A stretch of 64,000 nucleotides of DNA from an uncultured Atopobiaceae bacterium (GTDB lineage Bacteria > Actinomycetota > Coriobacteriia > Coriobacteriales > Atopobiaceae). The position numbers were made by a program, and so were the translations under genes. Position 1 is the first letter of the stretch; each line of letters opens with the position of its first letter. The notes under the pieces are model-generated. The model was not told the DNA's origin, did no database searches, and saw nothing but the letters and a program-made list of their open reading frames with translations. Below are positions 42,849 through 50,191 of the stretch, one piece after another. The DNA is taken from NCBI GenBank assembly GCA_944322145.1, contig CALUNW010000002.1, positions 124,001-188,000 of the forward strand. Direction: 5' to 3'.

Positions 42849-44110
42849 GCCTCCAGCCCTATCGTGATCTCATCGACGCCGCCCAGGCCGAGAAGGACCT
42901 CGCGCCGCAGCGTCACCTGCTCCATCTCCCCCGGCACGAGGATGTCGCGCCGACGCCGCGCCACGACCTCCCCGCCCGCCCGCGCGACCAGCGACCGCCG
43001 CTCGTAGACGCCGTCCACCCGCAGGCGGACCACCAGCTCATCGGGCATGCGCGCCACGTCGACGCGCTGCGGCACCACGGAGCGCACGCCCGCGCCGGCC
43101 GCCACCGGGACCGTCCGCCCGGAGCCGCGCGCCCCGTCCGCCCACGCCCCGGCGAACTCCCCCGCCCGCGCGGCCTCCTGGCTCACGTAGTCCACGAGGT
43201 CGTGCACGTGCAGGACGTTTCCGCAGGCAAAGATGCCCGGGACGCTCGTCATGAGGGCGTCGTCCACCACGGGGCCGCGCGTCACCGGGGAAAGCTCCAC
43301 GCCCGCGGCGCGCGAGAGCTCGTTCTCCGGCAGCAGGCCCACCGAGAGCAGCAGCGTGTCGCAGGGGTAGCGCACGCCGGTCCCGGGGACGGGCCGCCCG
43401 GCGCCGTCCACGCGCGAGACCTCGACGGCCTCCACGCGCCGACGGCCCTCCACGCGCGTCACGGTGTGCGAGAGCAGAAGCGGGATCCCAAAGTCGTCGA
43501 GGCACTGGACCACGTTGCGCTTGAGGCCGCTGGAGTACGGCATGAGCTCGGCCACGCACGCCACGTGCGCGCCCTCCAGGGTGAGGCGCCGCGCCATGAT
43601 GAGCCCGATGTCGCCCGAGCCCAGGATCACGACCTCGCGGCCGGGCAGCAGGCCCTCGCAGTTGACCATGCGCTGGGCGCAGCCGGCGGTGTAGACCCCC
43701 GCGGGGCGAAAGCCCGGGATCCCCAGCGCCCCGGCGGGCCGCTCGCGGCAGCCCATGGCCAGCACCACGGCGCCGGCCCCGATCCGCTCGACCCCGTGCT
43801 CGGCGCTCACGCACGAGACGCCCGGGCCCTCCGGGCCGGCGGACACGTCCAGGGCCATGCAGCCGAGAAGGACCTCCACCCCGGCCTCGCGCGCGGCGTC
43901 CGCGAAGCGTGCCGCGTACTCCGGCCCCGTGAGCTCCTCGCCAAAGGTGACGAGGCCAAAACCGTTGTGCACGCACTGGTTGAGGATGCCGCCGAGCGCG
44001 TCGTCGCGCTCGATAACGGCAACGGAGCGCCGCCCGCCGGCCCGCGCCGCCACCGCGGCCGCAAGGCCAGCCGGGCCGCCGCCCACCACCACGACGTCGT
44101 AGCGCCTCAT
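42845..44110 (-). CDS. FAD/NAD(P)-dependent reductase of the GlpA-like triad
   Basis: The 421-residue flavoprotein has an FAD Rossmann (VVVVGGGPAGLAAAVAARAGG, residues 6-26), a second nucleotide motif ILGSGDIGLIMARRL near 160, and the closing FAD motif TSVPGIFACGNVLHVHDLVDYV. The block GGILNQCVHNGFGL just after the first motif is typical of the partner in the GlpA/DUF1667 set. It should oxidise or reduce NAD(P)H with electrons from the large subunit. It overlaps both neighbours by 4 bp, so the three proteins are made together. Confidence 0.9.
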   Translation of the reverse strand: MRRYDVVVVGGGPAGLAAAVAARAGGRRSVAVIERDDALGGILNQCVHNGFGLVTFGEELTGPEYAARFADAAREAGVEVLLGCMALDVSAGPEGPGVSCVSAEHGVERIGAGAVVLAMGCRERPAGALGIPGFRPAGVYTAGCAQRMVNCEGLLPGREVVILGSGDIGLIMARRLTLEGAHVACVAELMPYSSGLKRNVVQCLDDFGIPLLLSHTVTRVEGRRRVEAVEVSRVDGAGRPVPGTGVRYPCDTLLLSVGLLPENELSRAAGVELSPVTRGPVVDDALMTSVPGIFACGNVLHVHDLVDYVSQEAARAGEFAGAWADGARGSGRTVPVAAGAGVRSVVPQRVDVARMPDELVVRLRVDGVYERRSLVARAGGEVVARRRRDILVPGEMEQVTLRREVLLGLGGVDEITIGLEA

Positions 44111-45645
44111 AGCGCGGCCCCCTCTCTGGCGGGCGCCGCAGAAGCCGCCGGCGCCCCGGGCGCCCCGGAAGCAGCCGGCGCTCCGGCCCACGCGTCCTTG
44201 TCCGTGCCGACGGCGAGCTCGCTGCCCGGCCCGGCCAGCGTGACCGCGCCGAGGTCGCAGCCCAGCTCGCGCGCCAGGATCTGCGCCACGCGCGGCGAGC
44301 AGAACCCGCCCTGGCACCGACCCATGCCGGCCTCCACGCGCCGCTTCACGCCGTCGAGCGAGCGCGCGCCCAGCGGGCGCCGGATGGCGTCGACGACCTG
44401 GCCCTCCGTGACCGTGCGGCAGCGGCAGACCACGCGCCCGTACGCCGGGCGGGCCGCCGCGAGCGCCGACCACGCCTCGGGCGAGAGGCGCGCGACGTCC
44501 GGGATCGGCGCGGGGCGCGGGAGCAGCTCGTCCTTCTGTGCCGGGTCGCCCAGGAGCTCGCAGACGATGCCGGCGACCATGCGCCCGATCGCGGGCGCGG
44601 CCGAGAGCCCCGGGGACTCGATGGCCGCGCAGTCCACGAAGCCCGGCGCGCCCGGGACCTCGCCGATGACGAAGTCGTGCCCCGGCTGGTGGGCGCGCAG
44701 CCCCGCGAAGGTGCGGATGCGCTCGGAGAACGGGACGTCGCGAACCGTGAGCGCAGCCTTGCGCACGACCTCGGCGAGGCCGTCTGCCGTGGTGTCGACG
44801 CCGTCCTTGCTGTCGACGTCCTCGGCCGTGGGGCCCACGAGCAGGTTGCCGCCCGTGGTGGGCGTCACGAGCACGCCCTTGCCCAGGCGCGTGGGCAGCG
44901 CAAAGACCGTGTGCCGCACGTGCACGCCAGCGGTGACGTCGAGCACGTGGTACTGACCGCGCCGGGGCGCAATCTCCAGGCGATCGCCGGGCGCGCAAAC
45001 GAGGTTGTGCAGCTCGTCGGCGTGTACGCCGGCGGCGTTGACCACCACGCGGGCCGTGAGCGTGCCCGGGGGCGTGGTCACGTCCCAGAGGCCGTCCGTG
45101 CGCCGCGCCACGCCGGTCACGGGCGACAAGAACCTGAACGCGACGCCGTTCACGGCCGCCGTCTCCGCCAGAGCCGCGGCGAGCTGGAAGGGGTTCACGA
45201 TCGCTCCGGTGGGGGCCCAGAGCGCGGCCACGGCGGCGTCGGAGATGTTGGGCTCCAGGGCGCGGAGCTCTTCTCGCTCAATGATGCGCAGGTCGGGGAC
45301 CCCGTTTGCGCGTCCGCGGACGAGAAGGGCGTCGAGCCCGCCACGCTGCGCCTCGTCGACGCACACCACGAGCGACCCGATGCGCTCAAAGTCCACCCCG
45401 AGTTCCTCGCAGAGCTGCCCCATGAGGCTCGATCCCTCCACGTTGAGGCGCGCCATCAGGGTGCCCGTGGCCGCGTCGAAGCCGGCGTGCACGATCGCGG
45501 AGTTGGCCTTGGACGTGCCGCAGCAGACGTCCTCCTCGGCTTCGAGCACGCACGCGCTGAGGCGGCGGCGCGAGAGCTCGCGGGCGATCGCGCACCCGCA
45601 GACCCCCGCCCCGATGACGATGACGTCGTAGCAGCTTTCGCCCAT
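44107..45645 (-). CDS. Anaerobic glycerol-3-phosphate dehydrogenase-like flavoprotein with [2Fe-2S] domain
   Basis: The 512-residue protein has an FAD-binding DAO domain (VIVIGAGVCGCAIARELSRR at the N-terminus, then TSKANSAIVHAGFD), and a C-terminal BFD-like [2Fe-2S] domain with CRCRTVTEGQVVDAIR (about 407) and GRCQGGFC (about 441). This is the layout of type III GlpA-like dehydrogenases, which oxidise glycerol-3-phosphate to dihydroxyacetone phosphate. The C-terminal 30 residues are an Ala/Pro/Gly-rich tail. AAAGGGGAG precedes ATG 45645. No glpK, glpF or GlpB/C is in view, so another 2-hydroxy acid or phosphate ester is possible as substrate. Confidence 0.85.
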   Translation of the reverse strand: MGESCYDVIVIGAGVCGCAIARELSRRRLSACVLEAEEDVCCGTSKANSAIVHAGFDAATGTLMARLNVEGSSLMGQLCEELGVDFERIGSLVVCVDEAQRGGLDALLVRGRANGVPDLRIIEREELRALEPNISDAAVAALWAPTGAIVNPFQLAAALAETAAVNGVAFRFLSPVTGVARRTDGLWDVTTPPGTLTARVVVNAAGVHADELHNLVCAPGDRLEIAPRRGQYHVLDVTAGVHVRHTVFALPTRLGKGVLVTPTTGGNLLVGPTAEDVDSKDGVDTTADGLAEVVRKAALTVRDVPFSERIRTFAGLRAHQPGHDFVIGEVPGAPGFVDCAAIESPGLSAAPAIGRMVAGIVCELLGDPAQKDELLPRPAPIPDVARLSPEAWSALAAARPAYGRVVCRCRTVTEGQVVDAIRRPLGARSLDGVKRRVEAGMGRCQGGFCSPRVAQILARELGCDLGAVTLAGPGSELAVGTDKDAWAGAPAASGAPGAPAASAAPAREGAAL

Positions 45646-46114
45646 GGCTCCCCTTTCGCCGTTAGGGTCATCGTTCCCGGCTGGCAGTACGCTCAGACAC
45701 CCGGTGCGGCGAGCGGTCGGGGCCGCGCGGGTTCTTCTCCGTGGCGCGCCGCGCGCTGCCGCGGACCCAAATCCGGATTTGGGTCGGGGGCCGGGTATCA
45801 CCCGGCCGCTCGGCCGCCGCAGCCCGGGAGCGCCCTCCGCCCGCGCCGCAAAACCGCGATTGTGGGTAAGCGAGCCCCCGTCGTTCTTCTCGACCCGATT
45901 CTCGCCCCACCTTTGCCGATTGTGTGCAACACCTTTTATGCGGGCCGCCCTCCGGCATCAAAGATGTTGCACACAACCGCCTCGGAGCCTGCAGCCGAGA
46001 AGGACCTCCCTGCCGAGAAGGATCTCGAGCTCACGCCGCGCCGCCCGCGGAACTGTTCGTTGTGCCGAACCCCTCCTCTGCTATGCTGTGCCAACAGTTA
46101 CGGAAGGGGTCGTC
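45646..46114. other. Gene-free stretch between divergent glp-like and regulator genes
   Basis: This 469-bp gap holds a single palindrome unit (45763-45785, centre CCGG), boxes GTTCTTCTCC (45731), GTTCTTCTCG (45883), CGAGAAGGAC (45996) and CGAGAAGGATC (46014), a hairpin (45920-45976), and the weak promoter of the regulator (TTGTGC at about 46060, TATGCT at about 46082, 16-bp spacer). Confidence 0.65.
45883..46005. repeat. Boxed hairpin cassette (GTTGTGTG type)
   Basis: GTTCTTCTCG (45883-45892) and CGAGAAGGAC (45996-46005) bracket a hairpin with arms TTGTGTGCAACA (45920-45931) and TGTTGCACACAA (45965-45976) that extends inward (CTTT/AAAG, ATGC/GGCAT). Confidence 0.8.
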
Positions 46115-47323
46115 ATGGAGCACATCACCGCCGCGGAGGCCGCGCGCCGCTGGGGCGTCTCTGAGCGCCGCGTCCAGCGCCTCTGCGCCGAGGGTCGCGT
46201 CCCGGGTGCCGAGCGCTTCGGCCGCGCGTGGCGCATCCCCGCGGCCGCGCCCAAGCCCGAGGACCCGCGCCGCGCCGTCGGAGCCGCGACCCCCGCCCCC
46301 GCGCCCCGTCCCGCAACGCGCGCCTGCGCCGCCCTCATGCCGCTCATGAGCTCGCCCTTCTCGCCCGGCCGCGCCCGCGAGTACGCCGCGTCCCTGGACC
46401 CCGGCCCGCGCCGCGACGTCGCCCTCGCCGAGCTCGCCTACTTTACCGGCGACGCCGCCGGGGCCGCGCGCCTCGCGCGCCCGCTCCTCCAGGCAAAAGA
46501 CGCCGCCCGCCTCTCCGCCTGCCTGATCTTCTCGTACGCGAGCCTCGCCCTCGGGCGCATCAACGACGCCCGGGCCATGCTCGCCCGCGCGCGGGGCGCC
46601 CTCGGCGAGTATTCTGTCGGGGAGGGGTTATCGCCTGAGCTGAGCGCCGCCGCGGCGTTCGTGGCGCAGGCGGCGAGTGTGCTTCTGCACCTTCCCGAGC
46701 CGGAGGGCCTGCCGCCCGCGACCGACGCCCTCCCCCTCCTGCCGCCGGGGATGCGTCTCTTTGCCTGCTACGTGAGCGCGCACCGGCTCTACCTTGACGG
46801 CGCGTACGAGACGAGCCTGGGCATCGTGCTCGGCGCGCAGGCCATGACCGATGTGACCTACCCCATTCCGGCCGTCTACCTGCACCTCGTTGCCGTGATG
46901 GACCTCATGGCCCTCCGCAGGCCCGCGGAGGCGCAGGAGCACCTGCTCGCGGCATGGGATATCGCCCGGCCCGACGGCCTCATCGAGCCCCTCGGCGAGC
47001 ATCATGGTCTGCTCGGCGGCATGCTCGAGGCGGTCATCAAGCCCGCCTGGCCGGATGACTTCAAGCGCATCATCGACATAACCTACCGCTTCTCCGCCGG
47101 CTGGCGCCGCGTCCACAACCCGGCGACTGGGGACGACGTCGCGGACAACCTCACCACCACCGAGTTCGCCGCCTCGATGCTCGCCGCGCGCGGCTGGACC
47201 AACCAGGAGATCGCCGAGCACCTGGGCGTCTCGGCCAACACGGTGAAGAGCTACATCTCATCGTCGCTGAGCAAGCTGGGCATCGCGCGTCGGAAGGACC
47301 TCGAGCGGTTCATGCTGGCGTAG
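46115..47323 (+). CDS. Regulator with excisionase-like N-terminal HTH and LuxR C-terminal HTH
   Basis: The 402-residue protein has two DNA-binding domains. Residues 3-42 (HITAAEAARRWGVSERRVQR, then VPGAERFGRAWRIP) form an excisionase/MerR-like winged helix. Residues 335-400 (AARGWTNQEIAEHLGVSANT, then VKSYISSSLSKLGI) form a LuxR/GerE helix-turn-helix. The middle (75-320) is helical and TPR-like, probably a sensor. It has no receiver or membrane domain. GGAAGGGG precedes ATG 46115. It is divergent from the glp-like set, making that the natural target, but this is inferred. LuxR-type regulators are abundant in Coriobacteriia. Confidence 0.85.
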   Translation: MEHITAAEAARRWGVSERRVQRLCAEGRVPGAERFGRAWRIPAAAPKPEDPRRAVGAATPAPAPRPATRACAALMPLMSSPFSPGRAREYAASLDPGPRRDVALAELAYFTGDAAGAARLARPLLQAKDAARLSACLIFSYASLALGRINDARAMLARARGALGEYSVGEGLSPELSAAAAFVAQAASVLLHLPEPEGLPPATDALPLLPPGMRLFACYVSAHRLYLDGAYETSLGIVLGAQAMTDVTYPIPAVYLHLVAVMDLMALRRPAEAQEHLLAAWDIARPDGLIEPLGEHHGLLGGMLEAVIKPAWPDDFKRIIDITYRFSAGWRRVHNPATGDDVADNLTTTEFAASMLAARGWTNQEIAEHLGVSANTVKSYISSSLSKLGIARRKDLERFMLA

Positions 47324-47380
47324 GCAGGCGCGGCCTCGCCGAGCGTGCCATCGGTGACAATTCGAGCTTGCGGCCCGCCC

Positions 47381-47511
47381 GTCCTTCTCGCCAGGAGGTT
47401 CTCCGCGAAATTCCGACAGTTTGAGGCCCGTGTTAACGTACCAAACTGCCGGTTTTTCGCGGAGAACGGGGTGGGCACTGTGGACTAGGGAGACGCGCAG
47501 TCGAGAAGGAC
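47381..47511. repeat. Boxed hairpin cassette (TTCTCCGCG type)
   Basis: GTCCTTCTCG (47381-47390) and CGAGAAGGAC (47502-47511) are perfect inverted copies. Between them a hairpin has arms TTCTCCGCGAAA (47399-47410) and TTTCGCGGAGAA (47455-47466), continuing inward with ACAGTTTG / CAAACTG. Confidence 0.85.
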
Positions 47512-47540
47512 GCGCCACCTCGGAGTCCTGAACGGTACCT

Positions 47541-47568
47541 GATTTGCCCCTGCCAACGGGTGATGTGC
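47541..47568 (+). promoter_or_regulatory. Conserved upstream motif, copy 1
   Basis: GATTTGCC, then CC, then TGCCAACGGGTGATGTGC lies 112 bp before the first SLH gene start. A near-identical copy lies at 50086-50112, 80 bp before the second. It may be a shared operator or promoter element. Confidence 0.6.
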
Positions 47569-47679
47569 ATTCCTGGCGTCGTCTCTACAGTTGATGGTGT
47601 GCGCGATGCGCCCTCCCCTGGCGTGGGACGGCCTCGCCGCGCTCCCCCCGAGCCTCGAGACGTAAGGAGGAAGCACGAC

Positions 47680-49641
47680 ATGAGAAGAAGGTTGTTTGGA
47701 CTGGCGTGCGCCCTGGCACTGTTCGTTGGGCTGATGCCCGTGCCCGCGCTCGCCCTGGAAGGGGTCTACGTGGCCCTGGGCGACAGCATCGCCGACGGGT
47801 ATGGCCTCGCCGAGGACGAGCAGGCGTTCCCGGAGCTCGTCGCCGCCGAGCGCGGGTACGAGCTCAAGACGGTCACCTCATCCGAGGGCCTGACGTCCGC
47901 CGATCTGCTCGCGCAGCTAAGCGACGCGAGCGTGGCTGCCCAGGTGGCGTCCGCCGACGTCATCACCATCACGGTCGGCGGCAACGACCTCATGGGCGCG
48001 CTGTATGACTACCTCGCGGCGCAGACGCTCGGCACCATGACCGCCGAGCAGATCGAGGCGATGCTGACCGGCGGCAGCGGGGCGCTCGACCTTGGCAATC
48101 CTGCGGTCTCCCTGGTCATGGGCAAGCTTGCGGACTTCCCCGCCTCCGAGCAGGCGACCGAGGCGATAGCGACGCTGGGGACCAACCTCGCGGACATCGT
48201 TTCCGGCATCAAGGGAGCTAACCCTGACGTGACCATCGTCGTCACCAACCAGTACAACCCCTACGGCCATCTCGACGATGTCGTGGTCGCCGCCGTCGTC
48301 TCCGCCTTCGACCAGGGCGTTCAGACGCTCAATGCCGCGCTGCAGAATCTTGCGACGCCTGCCGGCGTGCCCGTCGCCGACGTATATGCCCTCTTCGACG
48401 CCTCCGCGGCGGCACCCTGCAACGCATGGGTCGAGGGCACGATGGCCAACCTCGACTTTCATCCCAACGCTCTTGGCCACGAGCTGATCGCTCAGGCGGT
48501 CGAGGCGCAGCTGCCTGCCGCTGATCCGGACCCCGAGCCGACCCCGGACCCCGAGCCGACTCCGGATCCCGAGCCCGGTCCCAACTGGACCGAGGTCGCC
48601 CTTGAGGTCGCCGGCGCCGAGCCGGGCGCGACCGTGACGGTGGACATGGACGGAACGACCGAGGTCCCCGCCGCCGCGCTCGCTGCCCTTGCCGGACGCG
48701 ACGTGACGGTCAGGCTCGAGGTGAGCGCTGGCGTTGCTTGGGAGATCGACGGTGCCGACGTCCCGAAGGACGTCGAGCTCTCCGGCATCGACCTCGGAAT
48801 CGAGCTCAACACCACCGGCATTCCGTCCAATCTGGTCGGCCTCGTCTCCGGCGCTCTCGGCTCCGTGCAGGTGACGCTGGCCCACGACGGCCCCTTCGGC
48901 TTTGAAGCCACGCTCGTCGTGTCCCTTGGTGATGTCCCCGCCGGCGTCTGCGCCAACGCTTACAGCTACGACGAGGCATCCCAGTCGCTGCGCTACGAGG
49001 GCACGGCCGTCGTGACCCCTGAGGGCGAGGCGCGTCTCACGGTCGACCATGCCTCCCATTGGCTCGTCTCCCTCGATGTGCGCTCGCATGCCCTTTCCTT
49101 TGCAGACGCCGAAGAGGGCCGGTGGTACTCCGAGGCCGTGCGCTGGGCGTGGCTGTCCGGCGCCATGCGCGGCTACGGCGACGGCACGGTCTTCGGCGTG
49201 GGCGACGACCTCACGCGCGCCCAGATGGCCGGCGTGCTCTATAACCTGGCGGGCAAGCCCGACGTCTCCACTGCGGGCCTGCCGTCCGACTGCAATCCGA
49301 ACGAGTGGTACGCCGAGTGCGTGGCATGGGCGCTCTCCGAGGGCGTCTTCAACGGCTACGGCGACGGGTCTACCTTCGGGCCCGACGACCCGCTCACCCG
49401 CGAGCAGGCCGCGGCGGTGCTCCACAACGCCGCGGGGGAGCCGGAGGCGGAGGCGGACCTGATGTCCTTCTCGGACGCGGACGAGGTGTCCCCCTGGGCG
49501 CGCGAGGCGCTGGCCTGGGCCGTGAGCAGCGGCGTCGTCAACGGCGTCGACGTCGAGGGCGGGCGCGAGCTCCAGCCCGGGCGCGCCTGCACGCGCGCCG
49601 AGATGGCGGGCCTCATGATGAACCTCGCCGCCCGCGGCTAG
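47680..49641 (+). CDS. Secreted SGNH/GDSL hydrolase with three SLH domains
   Basis: The 653-residue surface protein has a signal peptide (1-25, ending PVPALA), an SGNH hydrolase domain, a Pro-rich linker (PDPEPTPDPEP, about 284-305), a beta-rich domain (310-465) and three S-layer homology repeats (470-653; GAMRGYGDGTVFG, GVFNGYGDGSTFGPDD, GVVNGVDVEGG). SGNH residues are the Ser in VALGDSIADG (36), GGND (about 99) and the Asp/His pair in DFHPNALGH (about 260). It is probably an esterase or lipase held on the wall by SLH binding. TAAGGAGG precedes ATG 47680; a longer frame upstream has no signal peptide start. The SLH-coding end is nearly identical in DNA to that of the 58144 protein. Confidence 0.9.
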   Translation: MRRRLFGLACALALFVGLMPVPALALEGVYVALGDSIADGYGLAEDEQAFPELVAAERGYELKTVTSSEGLTSADLLAQLSDASVAAQVASADVITITVGGNDLMGALYDYLAAQTLGTMTAEQIEAMLTGGSGALDLGNPAVSLVMGKLADFPASEQATEAIATLGTNLADIVSGIKGANPDVTIVVTNQYNPYGHLDDVVVAAVVSAFDQGVQTLNAALQNLATPAGVPVADVYALFDASAAAPCNAWVEGTMANLDFHPNALGHELIAQAVEAQLPAADPDPEPTPDPEPTPDPEPGPNWTEVALEVAGAEPGATVTVDMDGTTEVPAAALAALAGRDVTVRLEVSAGVAWEIDGADVPKDVELSGIDLGIELNTTGIPSNLVGLVSGALGSVQVTLAHDGPFGFEATLVVSLGDVPAGVCANAYSYDEASQSLRYEGTAVVTPEGEARLTVDHASHWLVSLDVRSHALSFADAEEGRWYSEAVRWAWLSGAMRGYGDGTVFGVGDDLTRAQMAGVLYNLAGKPDVSTAGLPSDCNPNEWYAECVAWALSEGVFNGYGDGSTFGPDDPLTREQAAAVLHNAAGEPEAEADLMSFSDADEVSPWAREALAWAVSSGVVNGVDVEGGRELQPGRACTRAEMAGLMMNLAARG

Positions 49642-49650
49642 CTTCGATAC

Positions 49651-49710
49651 CGGGCCGGTTCCGAACGTTTCGGATGACAGTAAACGACCGGGGCCGGCCC
49701 GCTATTCTCG
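49651..49710 (+). terminator. Hairpin family D, after the first SLH gene
   Basis: CGGGCCGGTTCCGAACGTTT (49651) pairs imperfectly with the AAACGACCGGGGCCGGCCCG side ending at 49701, then CTATTCTCG follows. The stem starts 10 bp after the stop codon. The same hairpin follows the second SLH gene at the same distance, so I read it as a terminator. Confidence 0.7.
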
Positions 49711-49732
49711 CCCGCCCGCGGCTGACGCCCGG

Positions 49733-49804
49733 CGCCGGGTAAGAGCTTCTTGCGAGAACGGGGCCCGATTGGGCTCCGTTCTCGCATATTTCTCTTACTC
49801 GGCG
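49733..49804. repeat. Hairpin family C, copy 1 (72 bp)
   Basis: Arms begin GCCGGGTAAGAG and end CTCTTACTCGGC; the centre has TGCGAGAACGG / CCGTTCTCGCA. A nearly identical 72-bp copy is at 58312-58383. Confidence 0.88.
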
Positions 49805-49815
49805 GAAAGTGCGTC

Positions 49816-49917
49816 GTTCTTCTCGCCCGCGAAGCCCCTCGCCGCCACGGACCCAAATCCGGATTTGGGTTCTCGGCGGACACAAATGAGGATTTGGGTC
49901 CGGCAGTCGAGAAGGAC
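49816..49917. repeat. Boxed palindrome doublet
   Basis: GTTCTTCTCG (49816-49825) and CGAGAAGGAC (49908-49917) bracket a doublet with units at 49849-49870 (centre CCGG) and 49878-49901 (centre GAGG), again 29 bp apart. Confidence 0.85.
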
Positions 49918-50085
49918 CTCAAGCCCATACGGCGCCTGCCGAAAGTGTTCGCTAACCCGAACCCGTTCTCGATTTCGCTGCCCCACGCGACAAGGCGGCC
50001 GTTATGGAGTGCGTCGCTTGTCGCGGCTCTCTCATGCTGAGGCGAGAAGGACCCGCCGTCGAAGAGCTTTCTGGCGCCACCCCCC

Positions 50086-50112
50086 GATTTGCCTCGCCAA
50101 CGGGTGATGCGC
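50086..50112 (+). promoter_or_regulatory. Conserved upstream motif, copy 2
   Basis: GATTTGCC followed by TCGCCAACGGGTGATGCGC repeats the motif at 47541-47568 with two missing bases and two changes. It lies 80 bp before the second SLH gene. Confidence 0.6.
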
Positions 50113-50191
50113 GGCACCCCCCCCTCGCAGATAATTAACAAATGAAAACTTATACCTGCCAGGCGCAAGCCGGCCGAGGGGATGGTGGCTC

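Larger units (their letters stand above)
47324..47679. other. Gene-free stretch upstream of the first SLH gene
   Basis: This 356-bp gap holds a boxed hairpin cassette (47381-47511), the conserved upstream motif shared with the second SLH gene (47541-47568), and the Shine-Dalgarno TAAGGAGG at 47663-47670. No gene is seen. Confidence 0.7.
49642..50191. other. Gene-free stretch between the two SLH genes
   Basis: This 550-bp gap holds a terminator-like hairpin (49651-49701), a family C hairpin (49733-49804), a boxed palindrome doublet (49816-49917), one more CGAGAAGGAC box (50043-50052), the second copy of the conserved upstream motif (50086-50112), and an AT-rich promoter-like part (GATAATTAACAAATG at 50127). 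No gene is seen. Confidence 0.7.

Noticed and set aside
50086-50191. Cyclic di-GMP or cyclic di-AMP riboswitch before the SLH gene
   Set aside because: GGGTGATGCGC weakly resembles part of the c-di-GMP-I core, but the other conserved blocks are missing.
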